A stretch of DNA of 64,000 nt from Flavobacterium piscisymbiosum (GCF_020905295.1 NZ_JAJJMM010000001.1:4960001-5024000), one strand, 5' to 3'; numbered from the stretch's first letter, positions 1 through 9,856 are shown. The notes: a model not told the origin generated them from the letters alone. Made by a program: numbers and translations.

Positions 1-1
1 A

Positions 2-2971
2 TGGTGTTTGCTGGTAGCTTTTTTACTGGTGAATGTTGTTATGAATGCACAGGAAAGAAAAGTCACCGGAAAAGTTACTTCAAGCGAAGACTTACTTGGG
101 CTCCCTGGTGCTAATGTATATGTAAAAGGTTCTTCGGTTGGAGGATCTGCAGACATGGATGGAAACTACAGTGTTTTCGTTTCGGAGAAAAATGCGGTAT
201 TAGTTTTTAATTATGTGGGATATCAAACTGTTGAAGTTCCTGTGGGAAATAAAACGGTCATCAATATCAGTTTAAAACCAGATACTAAAAATCTTGATGA
301 AGTTATTGTGGTAGGTTACGGAACCCGTAAAAAGAGCGACATTACAGGATCAGTTTCTTCTGTAACGGCAAAAGAACTGACTGCCTACCCTACTCTAAAT
401 GCTGAACAGGCTTTGCAAGGTCGTGCAGCAGGGGTTTCGGTACAATCTAATAATGGTGGTGAGCCAGGCGCTCCCGTAAAAATCAGGGTTCGTGGAGGAA
501 CATCTATCAATGCAAGTGGAGACGCTCTTATTGTTGTCGATGGTTTTGCAGGAGTTTCAATGCCCGCACCTCAGGATATTGCTTCTATTGAGGTTCTTAA
601 AGATGCATCGGCTACAGCCATATACGGATCCAGAGGTTCAAACGGGGTTATCATGGTTACGACCAAAAAAGGTAAACCAGGAAAACCGGTAATCGAATTC
701 AGTAATTCAACATCGGTGCAATCTGTCAACAATAAATTAGATTTATTAGATGGGCCGCAATTTGTAGCCTATAGAAAAAGTTTTACCACGCATACAGATG
801 GCGGTGCAAATACAGACTGGCAGGATGTAATTTACCGTGAAGGAATGATTTCGAACACCTCATTATCTTTTTCAGGAGGTTCTGATAAAATCAGGTATTA
901 TGTTTCAGGAAACTATTTCAACCAAAATGGAGTCGTAATTAATTCAGGAATCGACAAATACACGATTGTAAGTAATGTTGAAGCAGATTTAACCGACAAG
1001 TTTAAAGTGGGTTTGAATATGTTTCAGAGCAAACAAAACAAAGACGGAATTATTAGCCAGACTGGCGCTGGAGGAACTGGTGCAGCGGGTGTAATTGCAG
1101 CGGCGTACAGATTTATGCCGGATAAAGGAATTTATAATACCGACGGAACTTATACAACAACGGCTCCAATTGGGGACGATATTGATAATCCGTATGCAAC
1201 GGCAATGGATAATATTCTGGAGACACTTTCGACTGTAAACAGAAGTAACTTTTTTGCTTCATACCAAATTACCAAAGATTTAAACTTTAAAACTACTTTA
1301 GGTTTAACCGATAATAATTCGCAAACCGGACGATATATTCCCTCAACTTTGATTGCAGGAAAAAATGTAAAAGGAGAAGCTTCTATAAACAATACCAAGT
1401 TTTCTTCTTTCCTTACAGAGAATTATTTAACGTTTAAACGTGAGATTATTGACAAAGGAATCCTGACGGTTCTTGGAGGATATTCGTATCAAAAAAATAA
1501 AAATGACCGTGCTTATGCCGCATCAAGAGGATTTTTAACGAATTCTAACTCTTACCATAATTTAGGTGCAGGAACGGTGTATTTAAAACCGGAATCAAGT
1601 TTGTCTGAAACAGAATTAATATCGGCTTTCGGGAGGTTGAATTTTGATTATGATGATAAATATTTATTCACCTTTACAGCACGTCGTGACGGTTCTTCAA
1701 GCTTTAGTGAAAACTACAAATACGGGACTTTTCCTTCTGGAGCAATTGGATTGAATGTTAGTAAAGAAAATTTCTTAAAAGACAGTAAAACAGTTTCTAA
1801 TCTTAAATTAAGAGCAAGTTATGGTGCAACAGGAAACCCGTCTATCGATGCCTACTCTACACTTTCTAAATTTTCTGAAGTGTATGATGTAAGTGGTGAC
1901 GTGATTGTAAATGCGGTTCAGCTTACGGCAATCAATAATCCCAATTTAAAATGGGAAACATCTTATCAACAAGATTACGGAATTGATTTGGGTTTATTTG
2001 ATAACAGAATCAGCGTTACAGCCGATTATTATAAAACAATTACCAAAGATTTATTGTTCAACAGACCTTTACCTGGTATTTCAGGAATTGCTTCTCAGCT
2101 TCAAAATGTGGGAGAATTGGAAAACAAAGGTTGGGAATTGGGCATTAATACAAAAAACTTTATTGGAGCAGATTTTACATGGTCAACCAATTTTAATATT
2201 TCTTCGAACAAAAATAAAATCCTGAAACTGGCTGACAACAAAGATCTTTTAATCAACTCTGCGCCTGGGCATTTTCTTGCAACAGAATCTCAGATTTTAA
2301 GAGTTGGTCAACCTGTTGGTTCCTTCTTTGGGTTTGTGTATGATGGCGTAATTCAGCAAGGAGAAGCGGTTCTTCCCGGGAATTTTGAAACTATTGCCGG
2401 TGGAGAAAAATTCAAAGATGTAAATGGTGACGGAAAACTGGATTCTAATGATAAAACGATTATCGGAAACCCAAATCCTGATTTCATTTTTGGATTCAAT
2501 AATGATTTCACGTATAAAAATATTGATTTAAATATCTTTTTTCAGGGTTCAGAGGGCAATCAGATTTTAAATTATACTTTGATGGAACTGGCTTCTGGAA
2601 ATAATAATGCCACTACAGAAGTTTTGGATGCCTGGACTCCAACAAACACCGATACCAATGTGCCAGTAAATGCGGCAAGAACGAAAAGAATTACTTCAAG
2701 ATTTGTTTATGATGCAAGTTATATTCGTTTAAAAAACGTTTCTATAGGTTATAGTTTAGATGACAATGTGGTTTCAAAAATTGGATTAAGCAAAGTTCGT
2801 TTCTACATCAGTGCACAAAACTTATGGACTATTACCAAATATCCCGGTTCTGATCCTGAGGTAAATTACCTGAATGATAACAATTCAAGAAGTAATACCA
2901 ATTTAGGATTGGATTACGGAAGTTACCCGAATGTAAGAACTTTCACTTTTGGTTTTAATTTAAAATTCTAG
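2..2971 (+). CDS. susC: SusC-type TonB-dependent outer-membrane transporter, 5' end outside window (PUL 1)
   Basis: Outer-membrane importer that, with a SusD lid, takes up oligosaccharides using TonB energy. The frame is open from base 2 and the first visible residues (WCLLVAFLLV...NAQE) are the end of a signal peptide, so the true start lies upstream of the window. Next come a carboxypeptidase-D-like regulatory domain (about residues 15-95), the DEVIVVGYGTRKKSDITG segment that opens the plug, a plug with IRGGTSINASGDALIVVDG-like text, and a long beta-barrel ending in FTFGFNLKF with the terminal aromatic residue typical of outer-membrane barrels. It is followed after 138 bp by susD. The family call is very secure; the substrate is inferred only from the enzymes downstream. 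Confidence 0.95.
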   Translation, partial: WCLLVAFLLVNVVMNAQERKVTGKVTSSEDLLGLPGANVYVKGSSVGGSADMDGNYSVFVSEKNAVLVFNYVGYQTVEVPVGNKTVINISLKPDTKNLDEVIVVGYGTRKKSDITGSVSSVTAKELTAYPTLNAEQALQGRAAGVSVQSNNGGEPGAPVKIRVRGGTSINASGDALIVVDGFAGVSMPAPQDIASIEVLKDASATAIYGSRGSNGVIMVTTKKGKPGKPVIEFSNSTSVQSVNNKLDLLDGPQFVAYRKSFTTHTDGGANTDWQDVIYREGMISNTSLSFSGGSDKIRYYVSGNYFNQNGVVINSGIDKYTIVSNVEADLTDKFKVGLNMFQSKQNKDGIISQTGAGGTGAAGVIAAAYRFMPDKGIYNTDGTYTTTAPIGDDIDNPYATAMDNILETLSTVNRSNFFASYQITKDLNFKTTLGLTDNNSQTGRYIPSTLIAGKNVKGEASINNTKFSSFLTENYLTFKREIIDKGILTVLGGYSYQKNKNDRAYAASRGFLTNSNSYHNLGAGTVYLKPESSLSETELISAFGRLNFDYDDKYLFTFTARRDGSSSFSENYKYGTFPSGAIGLNVSKENFLKDSKTVSNLKLRASYGATGNPSIDAYSTLSKFSEVYDVSGDVIVNAVQLTAINNPNLKWETSYQQDYGIDLGLFDNRISVTADYYKTITKDLLFNRPLPGISGIASQLQNVGELENKGWELGINTKNFIGADFTWSTNFNISSNKNKILKLADNKDLLINSAPGHFLATESQILRVGQPVGSFFGFVYDGVIQQGEAVLPGNFETIAGGEKFKDVNGDGKLDSNDKTIIGNPNPDFIFGFNNDFTYKNIDLNIFFQGSEGNQILNYTLMELASGNNNATTEVLDAWTPTNTDTNVPVNAARTKRITSRFVYDASYIRLKNVSIGYSLDDNVVSKIGLSKVRFYISAQNLWTITKYPGSDPEVNYLNDNNSRSNTNLGLDYGSYPNVRTFTFGFNLKF

Positions 2972-2974
2972 TTA

Positions 2975-3110
2975 AAAAAATAGTATTAAACACATAGTTA
3001 TACGCAAAATGCTATGATTATTGATGCAAGTGAAACGCCTTATTTAGCGTTCCAAAAAGCTATGTCTCTATGTGTTAAATTATACACCCAATACCTAAAA
3101 AATAGTATTA
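2975..3110. repeat. Direct repeats flanking an inverted repeat between susC and susD
   Basis: The 14-mer AAAAAATAGTATTA occurs at 2975-2988 and again at 3097-3110, where its last A is the first base of the susD start codon. Just inside the first copy, AACACATAG (2989-2997) is the perfect complement of CTATGTGTT (3068-3076). The layout resembles a small inserted element with a duplicated target. A regulatory stem between susC and susD is an alternative. No transposase is present. Confidence 0.45.
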
Positions 3111-4627
3111 TGAAAAAATATATAGCTTTTCTTTTCTTGGGAATATTCGCTTTTGGATGTTCAGATCTGGAAGAACATCCTGTAGGAACTATACGTCCTG
3201 AGAACTTCTTTAATAATACAGATGATCTGCAAGCTGCTGTAAACGGAGCTTTTGCCAACATTGCACACAATAATTATTGGGGGAGAGAATTTACCATCGC
3301 CCTAATGTTGCGTGATGATATGGCCGATATTGGCGACAGAACCACTCAGGCGGCACGTATCGATGTAAATGATATGAACATGAATGACACTAACGCACTT
3401 GTAGCCAACTTTTGGCCACAATCGTATATCATTATCGCAGCAGCAAATCAAGCGATTGCAGGTGCTAAAAAAACTCCGGGAGATCCGGCAAAAGTAAACG
3501 CAATTGTAGCGCAGGCTTATTTTGCAAGAGCTTTTACTTACTACCATTTGGTGCGCATTTTTGGCGATGTTCCTTATATTGATTTTCCTGTAAATGAGAT
3601 TTCTCAGGTTGATAAATTAAGCAGAACAAAAGAGGCTGAAATTTATCCAAAAATCATCGCCGATCTTGAATTTGCAAAACAATGGCTGGAAGACAAACCA
3701 AAAGTAAAAGCCGTTCCCGGAAAAGGTACCGCTGCAGGATATTTGGCATCAGTTTATCTGACTTTAGGAAATTACCAAAAAGCTTACGACGAATCTAAAT
3801 ATGTAATTACCAACGAAGCAAAATTTGGTTTAGGTTTAGATGCTGATTTTCAGGATTTATTCAACGCTACAAAAGCAGCAGCTCTAAAAGAACCTTTATT
3901 TACAATTGACTTTAATAATTTAGTTTCAGGAAACTACGGTCAGGATTATACGGCATTTTTTACAGGATCATTAAAAGATGACAGTTATAGTTACGGACAA
4001 GGATTCTCGGTAGCGGTTCCGTCGCTAAAAGTATTTAATACCTGGGATCAAAGAGATTACAGACGAGCGGTAAGTTTTGATACGATTATCAGAAAGAAAA
4101 CAGGTCCCGGGGGTGCGTTACAAATTTACCCTTCGAGCGATAACGAAAAAGCGCCACGTCCGCATATTGCAAAATATTACCGTTTTCCTGGAAAAGCCGG
4201 TGCCAACGGAAGGACTTCTCAGCACAATTATATCACGATGCGTTTTGCCGAAGTATTGCTAACAGCTGCCGAAGCCTTAAACGAAATTACTCCGGGAACT
4301 ACAGAAGCTGATGGTTATGTCAACAGAGTACGCGCCAGAGCCAGAAACAAAGCCGGAAAACTGGTTTCTTTTCCTGCGAATGTTACACCGGGATTATCTC
4401 AGGCCGATTTTAGAAAAATGGTTATTGAGGAAAGAAGATTAGAATTCGCTTTTGAATACATCAGATGGTACGACATCAAAAGGTTGAAAAATGGCCCGGA
4501 AGTTTTTGGCCCAAGTGGTTTAGAGCCTCACGCCAATTTTAATCCGGCAAAAGATTATTTATTCCCATTACCGGGAACCGAGTTAGCAATTAATCCTAAT
4601 TTAAAACCGAATAATCCTGGTTACTAA
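3110..4627 (+). CDS. susD: SusD/RagB-family starch-binding-type outer-membrane lipoprotein (PUL 1)
   Basis: Surface lipoprotein that caps the SusC barrel and binds glycan. With the start at 3110 the protein has 505 residues and begins MKKYIAFLFLGIFAFGC, a lipoprotein signal with the lipidated Cys at 17. The frame stays open to 3014, but those extra residues would precede the signal peptide, so 3110 is preferred. Family marks include the N-terminal 'DLEEHP' and 'FFNNTDDLQAAVNGAFA' segments, TPR-like helices with 'ARAFTYYHLVRIFGDVPY', and the C-terminal 'VIEERRLEFAFEYIRWYDIKR' region ending in 'NPNLKPNNPGY'. It is the partner of the preceding SusC. Confidence 0.95.
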   Translation: MKKYIAFLFLGIFAFGCSDLEEHPVGTIRPENFFNNTDDLQAAVNGAFANIAHNNYWGREFTIALMLRDDMADIGDRTTQAARIDVNDMNMNDTNALVANFWPQSYIIIAAANQAIAGAKKTPGDPAKVNAIVAQAYFARAFTYYHLVRIFGDVPYIDFPVNEISQVDKLSRTKEAEIYPKIIADLEFAKQWLEDKPKVKAVPGKGTAAGYLASVYLTLGNYQKAYDESKYVITNEAKFGLGLDADFQDLFNATKAAALKEPLFTIDFNNLVSGNYGQDYTAFFTGSLKDDSYSYGQGFSVAVPSLKVFNTWDQRDYRRAVSFDTIIRKKTGPGGALQIYPSSDNEKAPRPHIAKYYRFPGKAGANGRTSQHNYITMRFAEVLLTAAEALNEITPGTTEADGYVNRVRARARNKAGKLVSFPANVTPGLSQADFRKMVIEERRLEFAFEYIRWYDIKRLKNGPEVFGPSGLEPHANFNPAKDYLFPLPGTELAINPNLKPNNPGY

Positions 4628-4784
4628 AGCATAAGAATGAAAATTAAAAATTTAGAATTAAAAATTAAAAATCTTTGGAATTACAATTATCCTGAGTTTA
4701 GTTTTTCATACCCATTTTAAACAAAACTATAACCAATTTTTAATTTTTAATTCTCCATTTTTAATTAAATAAACAATAATAAGT

Positions 4785-5963
4785 ATGAGTAAAGTTAGTA
4801 ATTTTGCTTTAATCCTGGGGTTTGCATTGCTGGTAACAGCGTGCAAATCAGGGATTAATTCTACAACAAAAAACACCTCTGCAGCAGCAGAAAATCTTCT
4901 GGAAACCCGATATAAAATGTTACTCGCTTATCCGGTTGATTCGATGTCGATGCCAAGAAGTATGAACATCAAAACCAATGAGATTAAAAAAGTTCCCTCA
5001 AGAGACTGGACAAGCGGATTCTTTGCCGGAAATCTTTGGCAATTGTACCGATTGACAGGAAACTCAGAATATAAAAAACAAGCCGAAAAATGGACGCCTT
5101 TCAGCAAAAAAGAAAGCGTAAACAGAAATTCTCATGACGTAGGTTTCAAAGTATATTGTGCTTACGGAGAAGCTTTAAAAGTAGAAAACAAACAAGAATA
5201 CAAAGACGTCATTATCAAAGGAGCAGAAACTTTATGTACTCGTTTTGATGCAAAAGTTGGCGCCATCCGTTCTTGGGATTTCAATAAGGAAATTTGGGAT
5301 TATCCTGTAATTATCGATAACATGATGAATCTCGAATTGCTTTTTGAAGCCACAAAACTATCCGGCAACAAAAAGTATCAGAATATTGCGATTCAGCATG
5401 CCAATACAACGCTCAAAAACCAATTTAGAGACGATAATAGCTGCTATCATGTTATTGATTACAATCCAACAACAGGAGCCGTTAGAAAGAAAACCACACT
5501 TCAGGGATATAATGATGATTCGGTTTGGGCACGCGGGCAAGGCTGGGCGGTTTACGGATTTACCATGTCGTACCGATATACCAAAGATCCTGCATACCTA
5601 AAACAAGCTGAAGCAGCGGCAAAGTTTTTTATGACAGATAAAAACCTGCCGGAAGACGGAATTCCGTATTGGGATTTTAGAGATCCTGCTATTCCAAATT
5701 CAGCGCGTGATGTTTCTGCTGCAACCGTTATGGCTTCTGCTTTGTATGAGTTATACGACTATACTAAAAATAAAACTTATTTGGCTTTCGCCGATAAAAT
5801 AATCGCGAGTTTACAATCGGATAAATACATTTTAGATCCAAAAATAAACGCGCCTTTTATATTCGACCACAGTACCGGAAACTGGCCAAAACACGACGAA
5901 ATCGACGAACCAATAATCTATGCCGACTATTATTTTCTGGAAGCATTGTTGAGGAAAAAGTAA
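4785..5963 (+). CDS. GH88-family unsaturated uronyl hydrolase, lipoprotein
   Basis: Predicted to remove the 4,5-unsaturated uronic acid that polysaccharide lyases leave at the non-reducing end, by hydration of the double bond. The 392 residues start with a lipoprotein signal (LVTAC, Cys20). GH88 marks are RDWTSGFFAGNLW (73-85), NSHDVGF with Asp118, IIDNMMN with Asp178, and DDSVWARGQGW (244-254). Asp118 and Asp178 match in context the two essential aspartates of Bacillus UGL (Asp88/Asp149, from family knowledge). It lies 157 bp after susD in an AT-rich gap containing AATTAAAAATT inverted repeats. With the lyase and glucuronidase downstream it points to a glucuronate-containing substrate. GH105 is a less likely alternative. 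Confidence 0.85.
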   Translation: MSKVSNFALILGFALLVTACKSGINSTTKNTSAAAENLLETRYKMLLAYPVDSMSMPRSMNIKTNEIKKVPSRDWTSGFFAGNLWQLYRLTGNSEYKKQAEKWTPFSKKESVNRNSHDVGFKVYCAYGEALKVENKQEYKDVIIKGAETLCTRFDAKVGAIRSWDFNKEIWDYPVIIDNMMNLELLFEATKLSGNKKYQNIAIQHANTTLKNQFRDDNSCYHVIDYNPTTGAVRKKTTLQGYNDDSVWARGQGWAVYGFTMSYRYTKDPAYLKQAEAAAKFFMTDKNLPEDGIPYWDFRDPAIPNSARDVSAATVMASALYELYDYTKNKTYLAFADKIIASLQSDKYILDPKINAPFIFDHSTGNWPKHDEIDEPIIYADYYFLEALLRKK

Positions 5964-5975
5964 GAAAGATAGAAA

Positions 5976-6076
5976 GGTTCTGAGGGACTGAGGTTCTAAG
6001 ATTTTAAAGGCAGAAAAGCTTTAAAACTTTGTCCCTCTCAACCTTTTTTTGCTCAGAACCTCAGTCCCTCAGAACC
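5976..6076. repeat. 22-bp perfect inverted repeat between GH88 and GH2 genes
   Basis: Bases 5976-5997 (starting GGTTCTGAGGGACTGAGG) are exactly complementary to 6055-6076. The words GGTTCTAAG and CTGAGG recur in other gaps of this window (34851-34880, 37025-37061). It could form a long hairpin in the PUL 1 transcript and modulate read-through or mRNA stability. Confidence 0.7.
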
Positions 6077-6107
6077 TTAGAACCTAAAAAAAAAAGCTTT
6101 ACAATCT

Positions 6108-8525
6108 ATGAATACGTCACCGTACCAAAATAATACATTTTATACTTTTGCACTTTTTGTTTTTTTTCAGATTTGTCTGAGCAGCAGTTTTGCTCAGACA
6201 AAAATGAATATCAATGAAAATTGGCAATATCTGGAAAATCACACTCCAAGTCTTAGCGAAGCACAAAAAGCCACTAATTGGATTCCATTAAACTTACCGC
6301 ATACCTGGAATGCCGAAGACGCAACCGATCTTAATCCGGGTTATAGACGCGATGCAAGCTGGTATCAAAAAAAGCTGAACATTGACTCTATCGATAAAGA
6401 TCAGCTTTATTATTTATATTTTGAAGGATCGAATGTAACCACAAAAGTATATGTAAACGGTAAAGAAGCAGGAGGCCATATTGGCGGATATATTGGTTTT
6501 ACTATTGATATCACTCATTTTATCAAGCAAGGAAACAACGAAATCTTTGTTCGTGTCGATAACAGTTATGATATTGAAATTATCCCGTCGCAAAAAAGTG
6601 ATTTCTATATTTATGGCGGAATAACGCGCGATGTCTGGTTATTGTCTAAATACAAAAATCATATCGAAAATTTAAAAATTACAACTCCTGAGGTTTCGGC
6701 AAAAAAAGCTTCTTTAAATATTGTGGCTTCAACTTTAAATTCTGAAAATTCAAAAGATTTATCATTAACGGTAATTCTTAAAAATCCGAAAGGGAAAAAG
6801 ATTGCGAGTAAAACGATTCCGGTTTTAGATAAAACAACCACTATTAAATTCGAGAATCTTAAAAATCCTGAATTATGGGATACGGAGAAACCTAATTTAT
6901 ATAAAGTGACTGCTTTTTTATCAGAGAAAAATCAAATCAAAGACAGCGTAAACGAAAAAGTGGGTTTCAGATGGTTTGAGTTTAAAGACCACGGTCCTTT
7001 TTACCTTAACGGAAAACGATTACTCATTCGCGGTACACATCGTCATGAGGAACAAGCGGGAGTTGGCGCTGCGATGAGCAACGAACAACATCGTGCTGAT
7101 ATGGAATCGATTAAAAAAATGGGTGCTAATTTTGTTCGTTTGGCGCATTATCCTCAAGATCCTGAAATTTACAAGGCCTGCGATGAACTGGGTTTATTAG
7201 TTTGGGATGAATTGCCTTGGTGCCGTGGCGGAATTGGCGGTGAACTTTGGCAAACGAATACCAAAAATATGCTGGCCGAAATCATCAATCAAAATTACAA
7301 TCACCCGAGTATCATTATCTGGTCGTTGGGTAACGAAATGAATTGGCTTCCTGATTTTCCTGACGGAGATAACACAGAAAGAACCAATGTGTTTTTAACG
7401 GAACTAAACGACATCGCACATAAAATGGATCCAACTCGAAAAACCGCGATTAGAAAGTATTATGAAGGTTCGAAAATTGTTGATGTCTTCTCCCCTTCGA
7501 TCTGGTCGGGATGGTATTCCGGAAGTTATAAAAATTACCAGAAAGCAATTGATGTTTACAAAAAAGAATACAAGCATTTTATTCACGCCGAATATGGCGG
7601 AGACAGTCACGTAGGCCGTCATAGCGAAAATCCAATAACGGGAGAAAATATTATAAAATCTGATGGTTGGGAAGAAGCAATTGTACAAACCAAAGTGGCC
7701 AATATTGCCCAAATTGGCGATTGGAGCGAGAATTATATCGTTGATTTATTCGACTGGCACTTGCATATATCTGAGAATGATCCAATGTTTGTGGGTAATA
7801 TTCAGTGGGCATTTAAGGATTTTGCAACGCCATTGCGCCCGGAAGATGATATTCCGTACATGAATCAAAAAGGACTTGTCGATCGTAACGGAAATCCAAA
7901 AGATGCTTATTATGTTTTTAAAAGTTATTGGAGCACTGAGCCTTTTACCTACATCGAATCGCATACCTGGACAGAACGTCAAGGTCCCGAAAATACACCA
8001 AGAACGTTGAGTGTTTTTAGTAATTGCGAAAAGGTTACTTTATTTCATCAGGGGAAATCATTGGGACAAAAACAAAGAAACCTTTCGCTTTATCCCGCAA
8101 ATGGCTTAACTTGGGATGTGAATTTCTTTAAAGATGAAAATATTTTAATCGCAGTTGGAGAAACAAAAGACGGGAAAAAAGTTTCGGATACGATCAAAGT
8201 AAATTATCGTTTTAATAAAAATGATACAGCAACTTCTTTACAATTGTCATCAGAGAAATTAAAAAACGGCAATTATTTGGTAACGGCAATTGCAATTGAC
8301 AACAACTATTTACGTTGTTTAGATTATGAGGAAAGCGTTTATTTTCAATGTTTAAAAGGTGGAAAAACCATGAAAAGCCAGGGAACTCCAACCGGAAGTG
8401 AATCTATAAAAATGGCTAATGGAAAGGCTTCGATAGAAGTGGTTCCTGATGGAGCTGGGATTCCTATAGAAATGACAGCTTTGAATCAGAGTTTTAAAGG
8501 GGAATATTTGAAGATTGCGAATTAA
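6108..8525 (+). CDS. GH2 glycoside hydrolase (beta-galactosidase/beta-glucuronidase type)
   Basis: Retaining exo-hydrolase of the GH2 clan, 805 residues. An N-terminal signal segment (about 1-30, ending SSFAQ) predicts export. Domain order: sugar-binding jelly roll (about 35-190, with 'NLPHTWNAED' and 'GGITRDVWL'), Ig-like sandwich (about 190-285), TIM barrel (about 290-600) and a C-terminal beta region. The acid/base glutamate is Glu410 in WSLGNEMNW and the nucleophile is Glu495 in FIHAEYGG. 'RGTHRHEEQAGVG' and 'VRLAHYPQDPEIYKACDELG' are barrel signatures. It has no Cys lipobox, so it is probably periplasmic. The exact sugar cannot be read from sequence; beta-galactoside or beta-glucuronide are the main options. 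Confidence 0.85.
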   Translation: MNTSPYQNNTFYTFALFVFFQICLSSSFAQTKMNINENWQYLENHTPSLSEAQKATNWIPLNLPHTWNAEDATDLNPGYRRDASWYQKKLNIDSIDKDQLYYLYFEGSNVTTKVYVNGKEAGGHIGGYIGFTIDITHFIKQGNNEIFVRVDNSYDIEIIPSQKSDFYIYGGITRDVWLLSKYKNHIENLKITTPEVSAKKASLNIVASTLNSENSKDLSLTVILKNPKGKKIASKTIPVLDKTTTIKFENLKNPELWDTEKPNLYKVTAFLSEKNQIKDSVNEKVGFRWFEFKDHGPFYLNGKRLLIRGTHRHEEQAGVGAAMSNEQHRADMESIKKMGANFVRLAHYPQDPEIYKACDELGLLVWDELPWCRGGIGGELWQTNTKNMLAEIINQNYNHPSIIIWSLGNEMNWLPDFPDGDNTERTNVFLTELNDIAHKMDPTRKTAIRKYYEGSKIVDVFSPSIWSGWYSGSYKNYQKAIDVYKKEYKHFIHAEYGGDSHVGRHSENPITGENIIKSDGWEEAIVQTKVANIAQIGDWSENYIVDLFDWHLHISENDPMFVGNIQWAFKDFATPLRPEDDIPYMNQKGLVDRNGNPKDAYYVFKSYWSTEPFTYIESHTWTERQGPENTPRTLSVFSNCEKVTLFHQGKSLGQKQRNLSLYPANGLTWDVNFFKDENILIAVGETKDGKKVSDTIKVNYRFNKNDTATSLQLSSEKLKNGNYLVTAIAIDNNYLRCLDYEESVYFQCLKGGKTMKSQGTPTGSESIKMANGKASIEVVPDGAGIPIEMTALNQSFKGEYLKIAN

Positions 8526-8960
8526 TTAGCTGAACGGTTTAACCGCAAAGTTCGCAAGGGTTTATGCAGGGAACGCAAAGTTTTTGTTTCACGCTGAATG
8601 AATCTCGCAAAGGCGCAAAGTTTTTTAAAGTTCCGGAGGAATGATTCATTTTGTAGCAACGGATTTTAATCCGTTAGAGAATTTGCAATCGTTTTGTCAT
8701 CCTGAGGAACGAAGGATCACACTAGAAACTCCGTCTGCAAATTCATCAATCTTTGTCGATTTACGCGTGCGATTCTTCGTTCCTCAGAATGACAAAAATG
8801 AGGATAAATGCTTGAGAAAATGAATGCGGAGATCCTTCGTTTAGAAAGACAAGCCAGACTTCGAAGTCAGATGATAAAAAATTTGCGCGCATCTGCTTAA
8901 TTCTTTTAAAATCTGCGTGAAATAAAAAAATTCCGCGTGAAATAATAAAGATCAACAATT
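8526..8960. repeat. Repeat-filled intergenic region
   Basis: This 435-bp gap holds three repeat types and no credible gene. (a) 8539-8625 is rich in GCAAAG words (CGCAAAGTTCGCAAGGG, CTCGCAAAGGCGCAAAG). (b) 8631-8675 is a 45-bp block that recurs inverted at 36908-36952 with one mismatch and contains the palindrome AACGGATTTTAATCCGTT. (c) 8695-8718 and 8771-8794 form an inverted repeat, 22 of 24 bases, around GTCATCCTGAGGAACGAAGG. The short open frame at 8641-8823 is a translation of these repeats. Confidence 0.75.
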
Positions 8961-9818
8961 ATGAAAAATACAATCTTCTACGGATTTGCTTTAGCAATGA
9001 CCACTTTTATAACCAATGCACAAGTAACTTTAAATGCTGATGGCCCTAACGGACTTGGCACTTATGAATTAATTACAAAAGCATTGGCGCCTGGAACGCA
9101 AAATGGTTCCGTAGAAGCTCCAGATGTTATTCATCCCAACTTTGGAAAGCATATTACGGAAGTTTATGATGATGATTTGAAGAAATATGTTTTTGAATTT
9201 AATCTACATGTTACGAACACGCCTCCGGACAATGAACCTGTAAAAGGTAAAACGGACAGGCAGCGTGTCGAAATAAAATCATTCGAACCTTCTCCTGATA
9301 ATTTAAAAGGAACAACTGGCGAAACGGTGCAATACAAATGGCGTTTTAAAATACCTAAAGGATTTAAGCCTACTAAGGATTTTATCCATATTCATCAGAT
9401 TAAAGCGGTCAATGGCGATGCGGGCAATCCTTTGTTTACTTTGACTTTAAGAAAAATGACAAACGGTTCTAACCAACTCGAACTCATTTATGTTAAAGAC
9501 GAAGCTACAAAAATGATAAAATATCAAACAGTAGATATGTCTTTGTTTGAAGGAACCTGGGTTGAAGCAACAGAAACTATTAAAGTGGGCTTAAAAGGAA
9601 CTTATGCCATAACTATAAAAAAAGTAAGTGACGGAACTACTTTGATGAATTATAGCAATTCAAATATTCAAACGATTCGCGCTGATAATTCTTTCATTAG
9701 ACCTAAGTGGGGAATGTATCGCAGTTTGAAAGATATTGCTAATATGAAAGATGAAACAATGCGATTCTCGGATTTTAGCATACAAGAATTCACTACTTCA
9801 TCCGGAAAAGATAAGTAG
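8961..9818 (+). CDS. Exported jelly-roll polysaccharide lyase (PL7/PL13/PL20-like fold)
   Basis: Small exported protein (285 residues, signal peptide to about Ala20) with the motif pattern of concanavalin-like beta-jelly-roll lyases, which cleave uronic-acid polymers by beta-elimination: TDRQRVEIK (98-106), FIHIHQIK (141-148) and RPKWGMYRS (247-255). In such folds the Arg/Glu strand, the Gln/His strand and the late Tyr form the active cleft; Gln146, His143 or His145, and Tyr253 are the candidates here. Its place between a GH88 and a GH2 glucuronidase supports lyase function, since GH88 enzymes act on lyase products. The exact PL family and substrate (glucuronan, heparin-like or other) cannot be settled by eye. 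Confidence 0.65.
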   Translation: MKNTIFYGFALAMTTFITNAQVTLNADGPNGLGTYELITKALAPGTQNGSVEAPDVIHPNFGKHITEVYDDDLKKYVFEFNLHVTNTPPDNEPVKGKTDRQRVEIKSFEPSPDNLKGTTGETVQYKWRFKIPKGFKPTKDFIHIHQIKAVNGDAGNPLFTLTLRKMTNGSNQLELIYVKDEATKMIKYQTVDMSLFEGTWVEATETIKVGLKGTYAITIKKVSDGTTLMNYSNSNIQTIRADNSFIRPKWGMYRSLKDIANMKDETMRFSDFSIQEFTTSSGKDK

Positions 9819-9856
9819 TTATCCAAAATATAAAATGATCAAAAATAAATATAAGA

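Noticed and set aside
8641..8823. 60-codon ORF on the + strand
   Set aside because: It translates the dispersed repeats (FCHPEERR-type text from the GTCATCCTGAGG repeat), with no sign of a real protein.
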